This document shows, in pieces, positions 31,134 to 40,096 of a stretch of 64,000 nucleotides of DNA. The stretch's first letter is position 1; each line of letters begins with the position of its first letter. The stretch is from Thermococcus sp. (GTDB lineage Archaea; Methanobacteriota_B; Thermococci; Thermococcales; Thermococcaceae): NCBI RefSeq assembly GCF_027023865.1, contig NZ_JALVUC010000025.1, positions 11,826-75,825 on the forward strand, given 5' to 3'. The translations under genes were made by a program, and so were the position numbers. The notes below the pieces were generated by a model. That model saw only the letters and a program-made list of their open reading frames with translations, was not told where the DNA came from and searched no databases.

Positions 31134-32477
31134 ATGAGTGTCTCAATAAAATTCCAGTCAAGCCTTTACCTCTACCTTCTAATCATCATCGGCATAGCCC
31201 TCATCCTGCCTCCAGTCTACGCTCTTGAGGCCGTCCTCCTGTTCCTTTTCCTCATGGTCTTTTCTGGAACCATCTTCTACTCCCTCCTGCTCCTTGCACT
31301 TGGGAGAAAATATCCATTCACTCACACGGAGATTCCCGACAACCCATTCTTTGAACCCCTCGTCTACGTCCTGATTCCCGCGCACAATGAGGAGAGCGTG
31401 ATAGAGAGAACTGCAAAAACCGTTCTGTCCCAGAAATACTCCAACTACCGGCTCTTTTTGATAAACGACAGCTCAACAGACAGAACGATGGAGAGTATAG
31501 AACGCATCCGGGGAGAGCATCAAAGAAGGGTAGTTGTAATAAACGTGCCGCCCGATAGGGGCAGGAGCAAACCAAGGGCATTAAACTATACCCTGGAGAT
31601 TATAAGAGAACACTTCAAGCGCCCGGATTATGTATTCATACTTGACGCCGACTATCTCCTCGAACCCAACGCCCTGAGGAAGCTCGTGGAAATACTAGAA
31701 AACGCCCCCAACTACGTCATAGGGATACAGGGCAACGTCCGCCCTAGGAACTGGAACAGAAACTTTATAACCCGCTTTATCACCCTTGAGCGCCTCGTTG
31801 GGTTCAACGTGGCCATTGAAGGTGATATGAAACTCAACGAGAACGGGAAATACGGGGGTACAGTGGCCCTCTTAAGGTTTTCCCATATCTCCCACCTGGG
31901 GATGTTTAGGGAAGATTCAGTAACCGAGGACACGGATCTATGGGCGCGGGCGCTTATCGCCGGCTACCGCTTCTGGTACTACCACGGGGTCATTGGCTGG
32001 GAGGAAGCCGTTGAGACCATGCAGGACTACGTGAGACAGAGGTCACGCTGGGCACAGGGCCACCTTCAGGCAATGGTTGAGTATTACTGGGATGTTCTAA
32101 GAAGCTGTTCCAGCGTTACTGAGGCGTTCGTAGAGCACTTCTACATAATAAGCTATCTCGTGCCGGTTTTCTGGCTCCTCTCAGTTGTCTTCAACCTCTA
32201 TCTTATGGCAGTCGGCACCGTTCCCGTACAGTTAATAAGGCCAAGGATCTTCCTTGGCGTTTCTATTCTATCATTCCTGATTTTCTGGCTCTCCGTTGCA
32301 TACTCAAACTGGATTGAACAAAAAAGGCACTCCTTCGGTGTCCAGTGGTGGTTCGTCTTCCTGTACCCTATCTACTTTGGTGTGTTTGTCATGGCAGGCG
32401 TTATCTACACGACGCGCGGCCTTTTGAGACTGGTTCTGGGAAAAATCCAGTGGGAAAAAACGCGAAGGTTTACCTGA
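31134..32477 (+). CDS. Membrane-bound family 2 glycosyltransferase, 447 aa
   Basis: Two N-terminal helices are followed by a cytoplasmic GT2 domain: VYVLIPAHNEESVIERT, the nucleotide-binding INDSSTDRT (Asp112), the DxD in FILDADYLL (171-173), the catalytic TED in SVTEDTDLWARAL (about 263) and the QxxRW-type QRSRWAQGHL (about 302). Several helices follow. This is the arrangement of processive enzymes such as hyaluronan or cellulose synthases. The product is unknown. TATTTATAC about 27 bases before the ATG suggests a leaderless transcript, divergent from the 30645 gene. Confidence 0.88.
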   Translation: MSVSIKFQSSLYLYLLIIIGIALILPPVYALEAVLLFLFLMVFSGTIFYSLLLLALGRKYPFTHTEIPDNPFFEPLVYVLIPAHNEESVIERTAKTVLSQKYSNYRLFLINDSSTDRTMESIERIRGEHQRRVVVINVPPDRGRSKPRALNYTLEIIREHFKRPDYVFILDADYLLEPNALRKLVEILENAPNYVIGIQGNVRPRNWNRNFITRFITLERLVGFNVAIEGDMKLNENGKYGGTVALLRFSHISHLGMFREDSVTEDTDLWARALIAGYRFWYYHGVIGWEEAVETMQDYVRQRSRWAQGHLQAMVEYYWDVLRSCSSVTEAFVEHFYIISYLVPVFWLLSVVFNLYLMAVGTVPVQLIRPRIFLGVSILSFLIFWLSVAYSNWIEQKRHSFGVQWWFVFLYPIYFGVFVMAGVIYTTRGLLRLVLGKIQWEKTRRFT

Positions 32478-32964
32478 ACGGGTCCCTAATCTCCGCGGAC
32501 TCAAGATCGCCTTCTTCAAGGGTGTAGTATAGAAACGAAGCCGCGGTTATGTTTATTCTTGACCTGTCGAGGAGATACTCAAAAACCCCCCTGAAGAGAA
32601 GAAGAAGCGCCAACATAAGGTATCCTCCTCTAAGGAGGTTCGCAGTAAAGAAGAGGACCGATGCAATTACATAAAGAGACGCATACCCCCCGTAGGGGGT
32701 GTTGTTAGCCCTTAGCTTCATCCAGTATACTACAAACCTAACCCTACGGATTAAGCTGTAAAACTCCCTGTTCATGAGAATGGACGTCAAGAACAGAGCA
32801 GAAGCCGTCAGGTATGTCAGCGCCCCTACCATGTTGCCAGACATAAGTTCAATACCTGTCATGAGAAGAGAAGCTAAGGCAGATACCTCAAGGAGGGTAA
32901 TATAAAGCGACATCACCAGAAGGAAGCGCCTTCTCTCCCTGGGAAATCTTGCTTTAATCCGCAT
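32470..32964 (-). CDS. Membrane protein of unknown function, 164 aa
   Basis: Four hydrophobic helices are visible (LLVMSLYITLLEVSALASLL, ALTYLTASALFLTSILM, YVIASVLFFTANLL, YLMLALLLLFRGVFEYLL) after a basic start MRIKARFPRERRR. No family motif is recognised. It converges with the GT2 gene with an 8-base overlap and lies 16 bases downstream of the DUF257 gene, with which it may be co-transcribed. Confidence 0.65.
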   Translation of the reverse strand: MRIKARFPRERRRFLLVMSLYITLLEVSALASLLMTGIELMSGNMVGALTYLTASALFLTSILMNREFYSLIRRVRFVVYWMKLRANNTPYGGYASLYVIASVLFFTANLLRGGYLMLALLLLFRGVFEYLLDRSRINITAASFLYYTLEEGDLESAEIRDPFR

Positions 32965-32980
32965 GGTGCTTTACCTGAGA

Positions 32981-33646
32981 CTACACCCTTATTAGAACCC
33001 CCTCAAGCTCGCTGTTCAGAGACTTAACGATATGGAACTCGGTCAGCCTGCCCTTCTTTTGGGTTCTCACTACAGTGGTCGCTATGTCCTCCAGGAGCTT
33101 TATGACAAACCTCTTATCTACTGGGAGGATGTCCTTTTTGAGCAAGTAGATGCCCAGCCTGCTTGTATTTCCTATGTACCCGGCCAGCTGGTCTATTATC
33201 ACCTGAATGCCCCTGTGGGAGAACTCCGAGACGACAAAGAGCTTCTCCAGTCCGATTACGACCGCCAGAACCTTCCTGTCAGAGTTACCTATTACTGGCT
33301 CATAAGCCTCTCTGAACTTTCTTAGCATAATCGTGGGTTCAGAAATTCCCTCTATGTGGGCAATGACGTGCCCCTGCTTTTTGACCCCGCCTATTTTAAT
33401 GACGTCGGCGTTGTTGAGCAGCGAAACGTCCAGACCCATGAGCTTTGCCTTTGAAACCAGCGTCGAGTACGAGTCGAGGATGTCAATTACAATGATTTTG
33501 AACTCTTCTGACTGGGCCCACAGGAGCGTGTGGTATACCCCCATACCCATGTCACCCTCGCCGGTTCTCTCAAAGAGAACTGTCTCCCCTGGCTTGATGG
33601 ACTCCCACATTTTCACGATTATCATGTCCCGAAGTCCCATTTTCAC
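32981..33646 (-). CDS. DUF257 family protein, 221 aa
   Basis: The pattern LRDMIIVKMWESIKPGETVLFERTGEGDMGMGVYHTLLWA followed by IIVIDILDSYSTLVSKAKLMGLD is typical of DUF257, a family largely confined to Thermococcales. It resembles RecA/KaiC folds in layout but lacks a recognisable P-loop. Function is unknown. It probably forms an operon with the 164-aa membrane protein. Several start codons are close together (33646, 33640). Confidence 0.75.
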   Translation of the reverse strand: MKMGLRDMIIVKMWESIKPGETVLFERTGEGDMGMGVYHTLLWAQSEEFKIIVIDILDSYSTLVSKAKLMGLDVSLLNNADVIKIGGVKKQGHVIAHIEGISEPTIMLRKFREAYEPVIGNSDRKVLAVVIGLEKLFVVSEFSHRGIQVIIDQLAGYIGNTSRLGIYLLKKDILPVDKRFVIKLLEDIATTVVRTQKKGRLTEFHIVKSLNSELEGVLIRV

Positions 33647-33770
33647 CCCACCTTAAGTGGATATTTTGACCTAGGACTTTAAATCAGTTGCGTTGGCGGA
33701 TTTCTAAGAATTTAAGGGGAGGGGAGTGCCTTGAGTCATGCGGGAAATTTCACGGTCCCGGCCGGTTTCC

Positions 33771-34691
33771 TCACTCCTTAACTCTAAAATCCAGGGGTTT
33801 CTCCAGCCCCCAGAACCTGCAGAACGAGCAGACCTCACCGCTCGATGGCATCCCGCAGATCTTGCACTCCCTAAGCTCCGCCTCCTCCAGCTCGGCCTCA
33901 AAAAGGCCCTTCTTCCTTAGGTAGCCCTTGACGAAGTTGATTTTGGTCCCGGGCCTCTTCTCCTCCATCTCGTTCAGGATGGCCTTCCACTCGAGCGTCG
34001 TTGCACCCCTAGCGTGCGGGCACTCATCCATCTCGTATTGTATGCCGTCCGCCAAGGCGTAGGCAACGACCTCCCGCTCCGTGACCTCGTAGAGGGGCTT
34101 GATTCTCCTGACCAGCTTCCCGTTGAAGGCCGCCGGGGTAACCGGGCCCTGCTTCGCTAAATACTGCGTGTTCCAGTTCATCAGGTTGTTGAAGATGAAG
34201 CTCGCCTCGTCGTCGAGGTTATGACCTGTCGCCACCACATTGAAGCCGTTGTCGTAGGCGAACTTGTTGAAGATGTAGCGCTTGGTCAGGCCGCAATAGG
34301 AGCAGGTTGGCCTTCTAGTTCTGACCTCGCCAATTCCAGCCCCTAAAAGCTCCCTCACACGGACGATATGGAGGGGGACGCCTATCTTCTCACATTGTCT
34401 CTTTGCATAGCGCTCGCCTTTCTCACTGTACTCGCCTATGCCAAGGTTTATGTGGAGGCACTCTATGTTGTAACCGAACTTCTTGAGGATGTAGGCTGTC
34501 ACGGCCGAGTCCTTACCGCCACTGACAACAACTAAGACTCTCTCCTCCTGTTTGAGCATCTTGTAGCGCTCTATCGTCCTCTTCACCTTTCTCTCGAAGT
34601 ACTCCGTAAAGTGTTCCTCGCAGAGGTACATCTTCGGATAATGGAGTTTGATGAAGGCCGGTCTCTCACAGAACTTGCATTTCACGGGCAT
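33771..34691 (-). CDS. ttuA: tRNA 2-thiolation enzyme TtuA, 306 aa
   Basis: TtuA adenylates and thiolates U54 in the T-loop of tRNA, important at high temperature. The N-terminal zinc site is CKFC...LCEEHF; the PP-loop is VVVSGGKDSAVTAYIL (about residues 56-71); TRRPTCSYCGLTKRYIFN and MDECPHARG supply Cys residues for the Fe-S cluster; a second zinc site CKICG...CSFC lies near the end. The ATG at 34691 (MPVKCKFC) has GGTGG upstream and is preferred over the GTG at 34700. The sulfur carrier TtuB is not in the window. Confidence 0.9.
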   Translation of the reverse strand: MPVKCKFCERPAFIKLHYPKMYLCEEHFTEYFERKVKRTIERYKMLKQEERVLVVVSGGKDSAVTAYILKKFGYNIECLHINLGIGEYSEKGERYAKRQCEKIGVPLHIVRVRELLGAGIGEVRTRRPTCSYCGLTKRYIFNKFAYDNGFNVVATGHNLDDEASFIFNNLMNWNTQYLAKQGPVTPAAFNGKLVRRIKPLYEVTEREVVAYALADGIQYEMDECPHARGATTLEWKAILNEMEEKRPGTKINFVKGYLRKKGLFEAELEEAELRECKICGMPSSGEVCSFCRFWGLEKPLDFRVKE

Positions 34692-34750
34692 TCTTTCCAC
34701 CGGGAATAGAGGGGAGAGGGGGAGCTTTTAACGTTAACCTCTCAACCGGC

Positions 34751-36577
34751 CTAAGCTCGTCTCTTCCTAACAAAAAGTACTGTGCCCACCACAATAATCA
34801 CCATCAGTCCGGGCCCGCAGATTTTGTGAGTCCCTTTCGTGCTCGTTGAAGCTGGAGTAATGGTTTCTCCAACTATCTTTGTTAAAGAGTTCGTATTCTT
34901 CACTTGCGTCTGCGTCTTAGCACTACAAACCCCAAAACTCACGCTCGAATTGAAATACGGGTTAGGCAAATTCCTAGCTAGGTCCCCCCGCGGACTCATG
35001 AGTCTAAGCAAATCGAAAGCAGGCTTTAAAGTTCCATTCACATAATAAAGGGCAAAAACACCCAAGGAATTATCCACAGGGAGGAGGTAATCCCCCCAAC
35101 TTAGGATTGCCCCGCCAAAACTGAAATCTTCCGCATAGTCAAACCACCCTGGGGGGATTATTAAGTAGCCCTTTCCGTCTTTTGCCGCGGCGAGATGCCA
35201 CCCCCACACCTCCGGAGGATAATACTCAGCCAGCTCACTCAAAGGAATCCTAATGGTCGCGTCATCAAACCGGAAAACCATGTAACCCCCATCGACCGTC
35301 CCATTGACAACAAAACCACCGGAATTGTGGAAGTTGTTAACCAACCGCCAGCAGGTTCCATTGAGAACGTAAGCTTCTGAGGAATTCAGAACCTGGGGAG
35401 ACTCCACCCAGAGGAGTTCGTAACGTTTCCTCCACACGCCAAGCCTGAACTCGTAAAGCCACCACCAGGGTTCTTTAGTGTTCCCCCACGTTGGTGAGAG
35501 GTTGAAAAACCTCGGAACGCCGTTCACGACGAGGTAGGGGTAACGGAAGGGAATCCACCCCCACCCCGGTTCCTCTATCGTGACGATGAGGATTGTGGAA
35601 CTGCCGTTTGAAACCATGGAGTATGAGAGCGAGACATAGCGCGAGTACCTGCCCCCGAAAAACTTGGAGAAGAATTTACTGGCTGGGAGCGGAGTTATCC
35701 ACGTTTGCGGCGTTTCTGTGATGACGGGATTTTCCAGGTCTCTGAGGGGGTCGCCTTGAGGCGTGATTAGTCTTAGAACATCCACGAGGGGTTTTAACCT
35801 TCCCTTCGAGTACAGGAGGATTGGAATCGACTGGTTGGCTTTCAACTCAACGCCTTTTGAAAAGTTAACGCCTGTGTAAACTTTTCCGGCAGTTTTCCAG
35901 TAGCTTAAATGTAGGGAGTAGATGAGGAGGCACTTCCTGTGGATGGTTTTGTATGAGGCGGTTGTGGAGTTCCAGATGTAAACCACGTCAGAGTAGATTA
36001 CTCCCCCAAGGTCGTTCAGGAGCTGTCTGGGGTAGTGTTTTAAGAGCTCTTTCACCGGGACTTTGTAGGTCGTGTTTGGGCCGTTGAAGATTACGTATTC
36101 GCCCTCCACGCGCCCGATCAGCTGAGAGTTCATGGCATAGTGTTTGACAACCACGAGTACTGTATTATTACAGAGCCAGAAGTAGTTGAAAGTTGTGCTG
36201 TTTTTGGCTTGCCAGTGGATAATGGGAAAGTCGTGGTACGCGAATACATCGAAGCTGTTTGTTGGCCAGGGGAGGGTTACGTTTCCGAGTTCGTGATTAA
36301 CTCCCGGGAGGTTTGTCAGGTTCACGTATTTGAAAGTCCAGTTCGTAATGTTGTAATACGAGGGGAATGCCCGGTAAAGAAGACGGTAATCTCCGGGGGA
36401 CGAGCCGTTCACCCGCCAGTAAGGTTTTACAGTTAGTAAAAACATGTACGGTAGAACTCCCTCGATGGTGATTTGATAAGCCCGAAACCCTCGTATATTC
36501 GAGGCACTTACTCTGTGAAAATGAACGGCAGGAGTCAAAAGTAAAAAGGCAAGGAAGATTGCTACCATTCGGGACAT
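34751..36577 (-). CDS. Exported CGP-CTERM surface protein with duplicated domain, 608 aa
   Basis: An N-terminal signal peptide (VAIFLAFLLLTPAVHF) and a C-terminal ICGPGLMVIIVVGTVLFVRK RRA define a CGP-CTERM protein, the Thermococcales class probably processed and lipid-anchored at the Cys. The threonine/serine-rich stretch before it is the usual linker. The body is an internal duplication: residues about 40-290 and 315-550 share the pattern of VPVKELLKHYP / IPLSELAEYYP and LKPLVDVLRLITPQGD / LKPAFDLLRLMSPRGD. Many N-x-S/T sequons make it a likely AglB substrate. Its start overlaps the upstream DUF4855-like gene by 16 bases. The role is unknown. Confidence 0.85.
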   Translation of the reverse strand: MSRMVAIFLAFLLLTPAVHFHRVSASNIRGFRAYQITIEGVLPYMFLLTVKPYWRVNGSSPGDYRLLYRAFPSYYNITNWTFKYVNLTNLPGVNHELGNVTLPWPTNSFDVFAYHDFPIIHWQAKNSTTFNYFWLCNNTVLVVVKHYAMNSQLIGRVEGEYVIFNGPNTTYKVPVKELLKHYPRQLLNDLGGVIYSDVVYIWNSTTASYKTIHRKCLLIYSLHLSYWKTAGKVYTGVNFSKGVELKANQSIPILLYSKGRLKPLVDVLRLITPQGDPLRDLENPVITETPQTWITPLPASKFFSKFFGGRYSRYVSLSYSMVSNGSSTILIVTIEEPGWGWIPFRYPYLVVNGVPRFFNLSPTWGNTKEPWWWLYEFRLGVWRKRYELLWVESPQVLNSSEAYVLNGTCWRLVNNFHNSGGFVVNGTVDGGYMVFRFDDATIRIPLSELAEYYPPEVWGWHLAAAKDGKGYLIIPPGWFDYAEDFSFGGAILSWGDYLLPVDNSLGVFALYYVNGTLKPAFDLLRLMSPRGDLARNLPNPYFNSSVSFGVCSAKTQTQVKNTNSLTKIVGETITPASTSTKGTHKICGPGLMVIIVVGTVLFVRKRRA

Positions 36578-37713
36578 CTTCCCCTCACCGCGTCCACAAC
36601 CTTAAAGTCTGTGCCGAAGTAGTAAGCCCTATCTGGGAAGAGCGTGTCAGTAGCACGTTCTGGTGGGATTGGTTCCCGATTGAATATTTCATAATCTACC
36701 TCAAGGATTGCCCCAACATACTGACAGGCACGTTCAAGGCATCCTTCATTATCACACACGTAATGATTGTTCTCATATTTGCACAAAGCACAATGCCCAC
36801 TCTGACTGTGAAGGACAGCACTGTCGGCTTCCATCTCTATTGAAAGTGAGCTCTCATAAATCCATTTAACCTTCTTGACGAGTTCATCAGAAGTGTATGT
36901 GGAATTGTACTGGTAATAGTTCGGTTGAACAAAAACGTAATCAAAATGCTTACTAATGACTGGGATTCCACTGCTGTCCCTTAAGTATTCAGCACTTCTC
37001 GCCCCAGTTGCTGGAATCCAGACGAGTTCATGTCCACGATTGTGAATGTAACGGGACATGTCTCTGATGAAGGCTTTGTAATCATCTACGTATTCTTTCG
37101 TGTTGGCGTTATACATTGGGCTGAAGTAATCTACAAAGTTGGGGTCATGCTTTGTGGCCTGAAGGCAACTCTCGTAACTCCAGTAGAAGCCCACCCTGTA
37201 ATCATCAACCACACTCAGAACGCCATCAATCCATCCGTGCCAGTATGATTCATCAAAACCATTCATTGGACAATCTCTCGGTGGTGCAGAGTATTTCTTC
37301 TTCTCGTTCAACGGATTTCGAATCGGGTTATCCAAACCGTAAGAGAAGGGTATCGGCACGTAGTACTTTATGGTTCCAACCCGTGAGGAAATCCACAGCG
37401 AAAGAAACTGTCCATCCAAATAACCGACGTCATATCTGGACTTGCCCTTGTTGGGATTGTCACTATCTACGTTCCAATCGTAGTATCCATTGCAGAGGGC
37501 ACGGACGTACTCTTGAAGTTTATTGTACCTATACTGGTTAGTACCGTTTTCTGGGAGGTGGGGCCCACCGTAACTTAAGGATCCCAAGAACACAATCCTG
37601 TCAAAACCCCTCTCCCTGAAGTCCTCAATGGTGGCTTTTCTACTCCCCACAGTCATCCTCGACTCGTAGTCGGAACCATTCCATGTAACCCACCACAAAC
37701 CAAACTTCGACAT
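36562..37713 (-). CDS. DUF4855-like protein, 383 aa
   Basis: The sequence has the style of a TIM-barrel glycoside-hydrolase-like protein: FDRIVFLGSLSYGG, WHGWIDGVLSVVDDYRVGFYWSYESCLQ, PNFVDYFSPMYNAN, HELVWIPATGARSAEYL, FDYVFVQPNYYQYN and LSIEMEADSAV follow each other as expected for strands with acidic active-site residues. This matches DUF4855. A Cys-rich insert (CALCKYENNHYVCDNEGCLERAC) is unusual. No signal peptide is seen, unlike its operon partner. GGTGAT precedes the ATG. The operon is alone between two opposite neighbours. Confidence 0.65.
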   Translation of the reverse strand: MSKFGLWWVTWNGSDYESRMTVGSRKATIEDFRERGFDRIVFLGSLSYGGPHLPENGTNQYRYNKLQEYVRALCNGYYDWNVDSDNPNKGKSRYDVGYLDGQFLSLWISSRVGTIKYYVPIPFSYGLDNPIRNPLNEKKKYSAPPRDCPMNGFDESYWHGWIDGVLSVVDDYRVGFYWSYESCLQATKHDPNFVDYFSPMYNANTKEYVDDYKAFIRDMSRYIHNRGHELVWIPATGARSAEYLRDSSGIPVISKHFDYVFVQPNYYQYNSTYTSDELVKKVKWIYESSLSIEMEADSAVLHSQSGHCALCKYENNHYVCDNEGCLERACQYVGAILEVDYEIFNREPIPPERATDTLFPDRAYYFGTDFKVVDAVRGRCPEW

Positions 37714-37717
37714 AAGA

Positions 37718-37779
37718 AATCACCAATTCTCAATAGTTAATTAGTCTATAAAAATCTATTGGTTAAACTAATGGTGATT
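37718..37779 (-). promoter_or_regulatory. Promoter of the DUF4855/CGP-CTERM operon with inverted arms
   Basis: AATCACCA (37718-37725) and TGGTGATT (37772-37779) are perfect 8-base inverted arms on either side of a TATA element (TTTTTATAG, minus strand, about 37745-37755). The inner arm doubles as the GGTGAT ribosome binding site. An operator is possible but the symmetry may partly be chance. Confidence 0.3.
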
Positions 37780-37858
37780 AAAATAGACAAAAAGTTCCAA
37801 AACAAGACGAATTCAGAGAGAAGTAAAGAATTACAACGCCCTTTCTATGAATACAAAC

Positions 37859-39325
37859 TCATGCTTCCATCTCCTCAATTTTCTCCTTCCAGTTCCCCGG
37901 CTTCCTGAACTCCTTCTCCGTGTAAAGGCCCTCCTTCTTCAGTATCCCCCTTGCCGCTAAGAGGCCAGTAGCGGCGGCGTTAACTATGTCCCTGCTCAGC
38001 CCGGCACCGTCCCCTGCCGCGAAGATGTTCTCGATGCTAGTCTCAAGGTTTCCGTCGACCTCAACCTTCATCGCGTAGTATTTGATCTCCGGGGCGTAGA
38101 GCAGTGTGTGGTCGCTCGCAATCCCGGGGAGAACGCGGTCTAGCTTCTCAAGGCCCTCTATTATGTTGGTCACGACGCGATGCGGAAGGGCCATCGCTAC
38201 ATCCCCCGGCGTGACGTTCCTCAGCGTCGGCTCGACATCACTTCTCCGTATTCTATTCCACGTACTCCTCCTTCCCCTCCTGAGGTCTCCGAGGCGCTGG
38301 ATGAGGGGCTTTCCCCCGCCTATGGTCGTGGCGAGCTGCGCTATGCTTCCCCCATAGGCTGTGGTGTCCTCCACCGGCTCAGTCAGCTCTATCCTGCTCA
38401 GAAAGGCAAAGTTCGTGTTGTTGCTCTTCTTCCCATGCATGGAGTGGCCGTTAACGCCAACGAAGCCGTCGTAGCGCTCCTCAACGACGAAGCCGTTAGG
38501 GTTGGTGCAAAAAGTCCTCACAAAGTCGTCGTAGGTGTTGGTGTAGATGTGGAACTTCGGGTCGTGGTTTATGCTCGTTATCGGGTCCATCACTATGGCG
38601 GGAACCTCGACGCGGACGCCTACGTCAATCGGGCCGTGTCTGGCCTTCAGCCCTATCTTCTGGGCCACGTCGTGGAACCACTCCGCTCCCCCTCTGCCCG
38701 GCGCAACTATGATGTATCTCGCCTTAATCTCAAAGATGTCACTCCCCTTCTGGACTTTAACCCATCCCCGACCGAATTCTAAAGCTTTCGTCCAGAGGAG
38801 GAACTCTACGCCTTTACCTTCGAGGTGCCCTTTGATGTCCCCTATGACCTCCGGCGTCCTGTCGGAACCTATGTGCCTCTGGATTATCGGGATGAACTTT
38901 ACTCCCGCCTGGGCCGCTCTCTGCTCCCAGTAGCGAACCTGCTCCGGATCCCCCTTGAAAAGGTTCCTCGGCGTTTTGTGCCTCAGAAAAATCTGATCAA
39001 CCTCACAGACGAGTTGCCAGGCGTAGTTCTCGTCGTTCGTCAGCTCGGCTAGGTCACCCCCGATATCGGGCCTGAGGTTGATGGTTCCATCACTCAAGCC
39101 CCCGGCACCGCCAACGCCGCTCATTATGTGACAGGGCTGGCAGCCGATGCAGTAGCCGAGCTCGTACATCGGGCAGGTGCGCTGGTCTATGTCCCCTCCC
39201 TCATCCACCACAAGAACTCTAAAATTGCTCCTTTCCGCGAGTTCGTAGGCCGCAAAAAGCCCTGCGGGACCAGCACCTATAATCACAGCATCGTAGACTT
39301 TTCCGCTTCCGTTTTCAGAAACCAT
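37859..39325 (-). CDS. FAD-dependent dehydrogenase (COG2509 type), 488 aa
   Basis: YDAVIIGAGPAGLFAAYELAER is the N-terminal FAD-binding motif; FRVLVVDEGGDIDQRTCPMYELGYCIGCQPCHIMSGVGGAGGLSDG contains a Cys cluster and the GGAGG loop of the COG2509 family. NIFAAGDGAGLSRDIVNAAATG near the end is the second flavin-binding block. Reaction and electron partner are unknown. The ATG at 39325 (MVSENGSG) is chosen; the 36 codons before it are low-complexity and lie past the likely promoter. No neighbours share its direction. Confidence 0.82.
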   Translation of the reverse strand: MVSENGSGKVYDAVIIGAGPAGLFAAYELAERSNFRVLVVDEGGDIDQRTCPMYELGYCIGCQPCHIMSGVGGAGGLSDGTINLRPDIGGDLAELTNDENYAWQLVCEVDQIFLRHKTPRNLFKGDPEQVRYWEQRAAQAGVKFIPIIQRHIGSDRTPEVIGDIKGHLEGKGVEFLLWTKALEFGRGWVKVQKGSDIFEIKARYIIVAPGRGGAEWFHDVAQKIGLKARHGPIDVGVRVEVPAIVMDPITSINHDPKFHIYTNTYDDFVRTFCTNPNGFVVEERYDGFVGVNGHSMHGKKSNNTNFAFLSRIELTEPVEDTTAYGGSIAQLATTIGGGKPLIQRLGDLRRGRRSTWNRIRRSDVEPTLRNVTPGDVAMALPHRVVTNIIEGLEKLDRVLPGIASDHTLLYAPEIKYYAMKVEVDGNLETSIENIFAAGDGAGLSRDIVNAAATGLLAARGILKKEGLYTEKEFRKPGNWKEKIEEMEA

Positions 39326-39433
39326 ATTTCCCTTGCTAACTTTCAGGGCTTGTACCTTAAAAATCTTTTGGCATGTTTTTGATGAATATTTGGAGAACAT
39401 ACCCATAAAATTGACGTATAAATGTCGAAACAT

Positions 39434-39600
39434 TTAATCTTCGCTAGGGGTTGTCGGAAAGGACGGGAGACACCCCGTAACATTCGGAGAAAGAAAGAAC
39501 GACCGAATCCTGTATATGGGTATCGACATGAGCCGAAGATGAGCCAAGCCCCGGGTAGTGCCTGTTCTATCCTCGCATACACGTGGGCATAGGTTTATAA
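39434..39600 (+). other. Gene-free stretch with promoter-like element and hairpins
   Basis: A TATA-like GTATAAATG lies at about 39416-39424. Downstream, ATTCGG (39483-39488) and CCGAAT (39503-39508) form a stem and GGGGTTGTC/GACACCCC another. No protein frame makes sense on either strand. A small RNA is possible, but no family signature such as C/D boxes is present. It ends where the truncated MarC frame begins. Confidence 0.25.
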
Positions 39601-40023
39601 GAAATATTTCACATCGATATAAACGCGCTGAAGGTGGCGGGAGGCTTCGTTCTCTTTAAGATAGGCTTCGACGCACTTGAGAGCGGGGGGATGTTCACCC
39701 TAAAGAGGGAGAGGGATATCTTAGCTTTAGCGGCCGTCCCAGTCGCGATGCCGCTCATAGCCGGACCAGCTGCAATAACCGCCGTGATAACTCTCACCGC
39801 CGAGCAGGGTTACATCGTCTCCCTCACCGCGACGGCCATAGCAATAGTGCTCGTTGCCCTCTCAATGTTCATAGCACTCTACATGATGAAATCCGTGAAC
39901 AAGACCGCGCTGAGCATTACGATAAGGGTAATCGGTCTCTTTATAATGGCAATTGGAGCGCAGATGATGGTTGAGGGTGTGGTTGGGATATACCTCCATA
40001 TGATTTCCTCTGGAGGGACTTAA
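39601..40023 (+). pseudogene. MarC-family membrane protein lacking its N-terminus
   Basis: From 39604 on the frame reads [25 protein letters not shown], then [21 protein letters not shown], both conserved MarC blocks, and continues to a normal C-terminus with four hydrophobic helices. MarC proteins have about 200 residues and six helices; the first 60-70 codons are missing and a stop codon (39598-39600) lies directly before the match. Translation could begin at the GTG at 39634, but the protein would lack two helices. It is interpreted as a 5-prime deletion. Confidence 0.75.
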
Positions 40024-40096
40024 CTATCGAATCGACAAACCGTTCTGGGCTAACCTTTTAACCCCCTTCCACTTTTCTTAGCGAGGAGGGTTGAGG

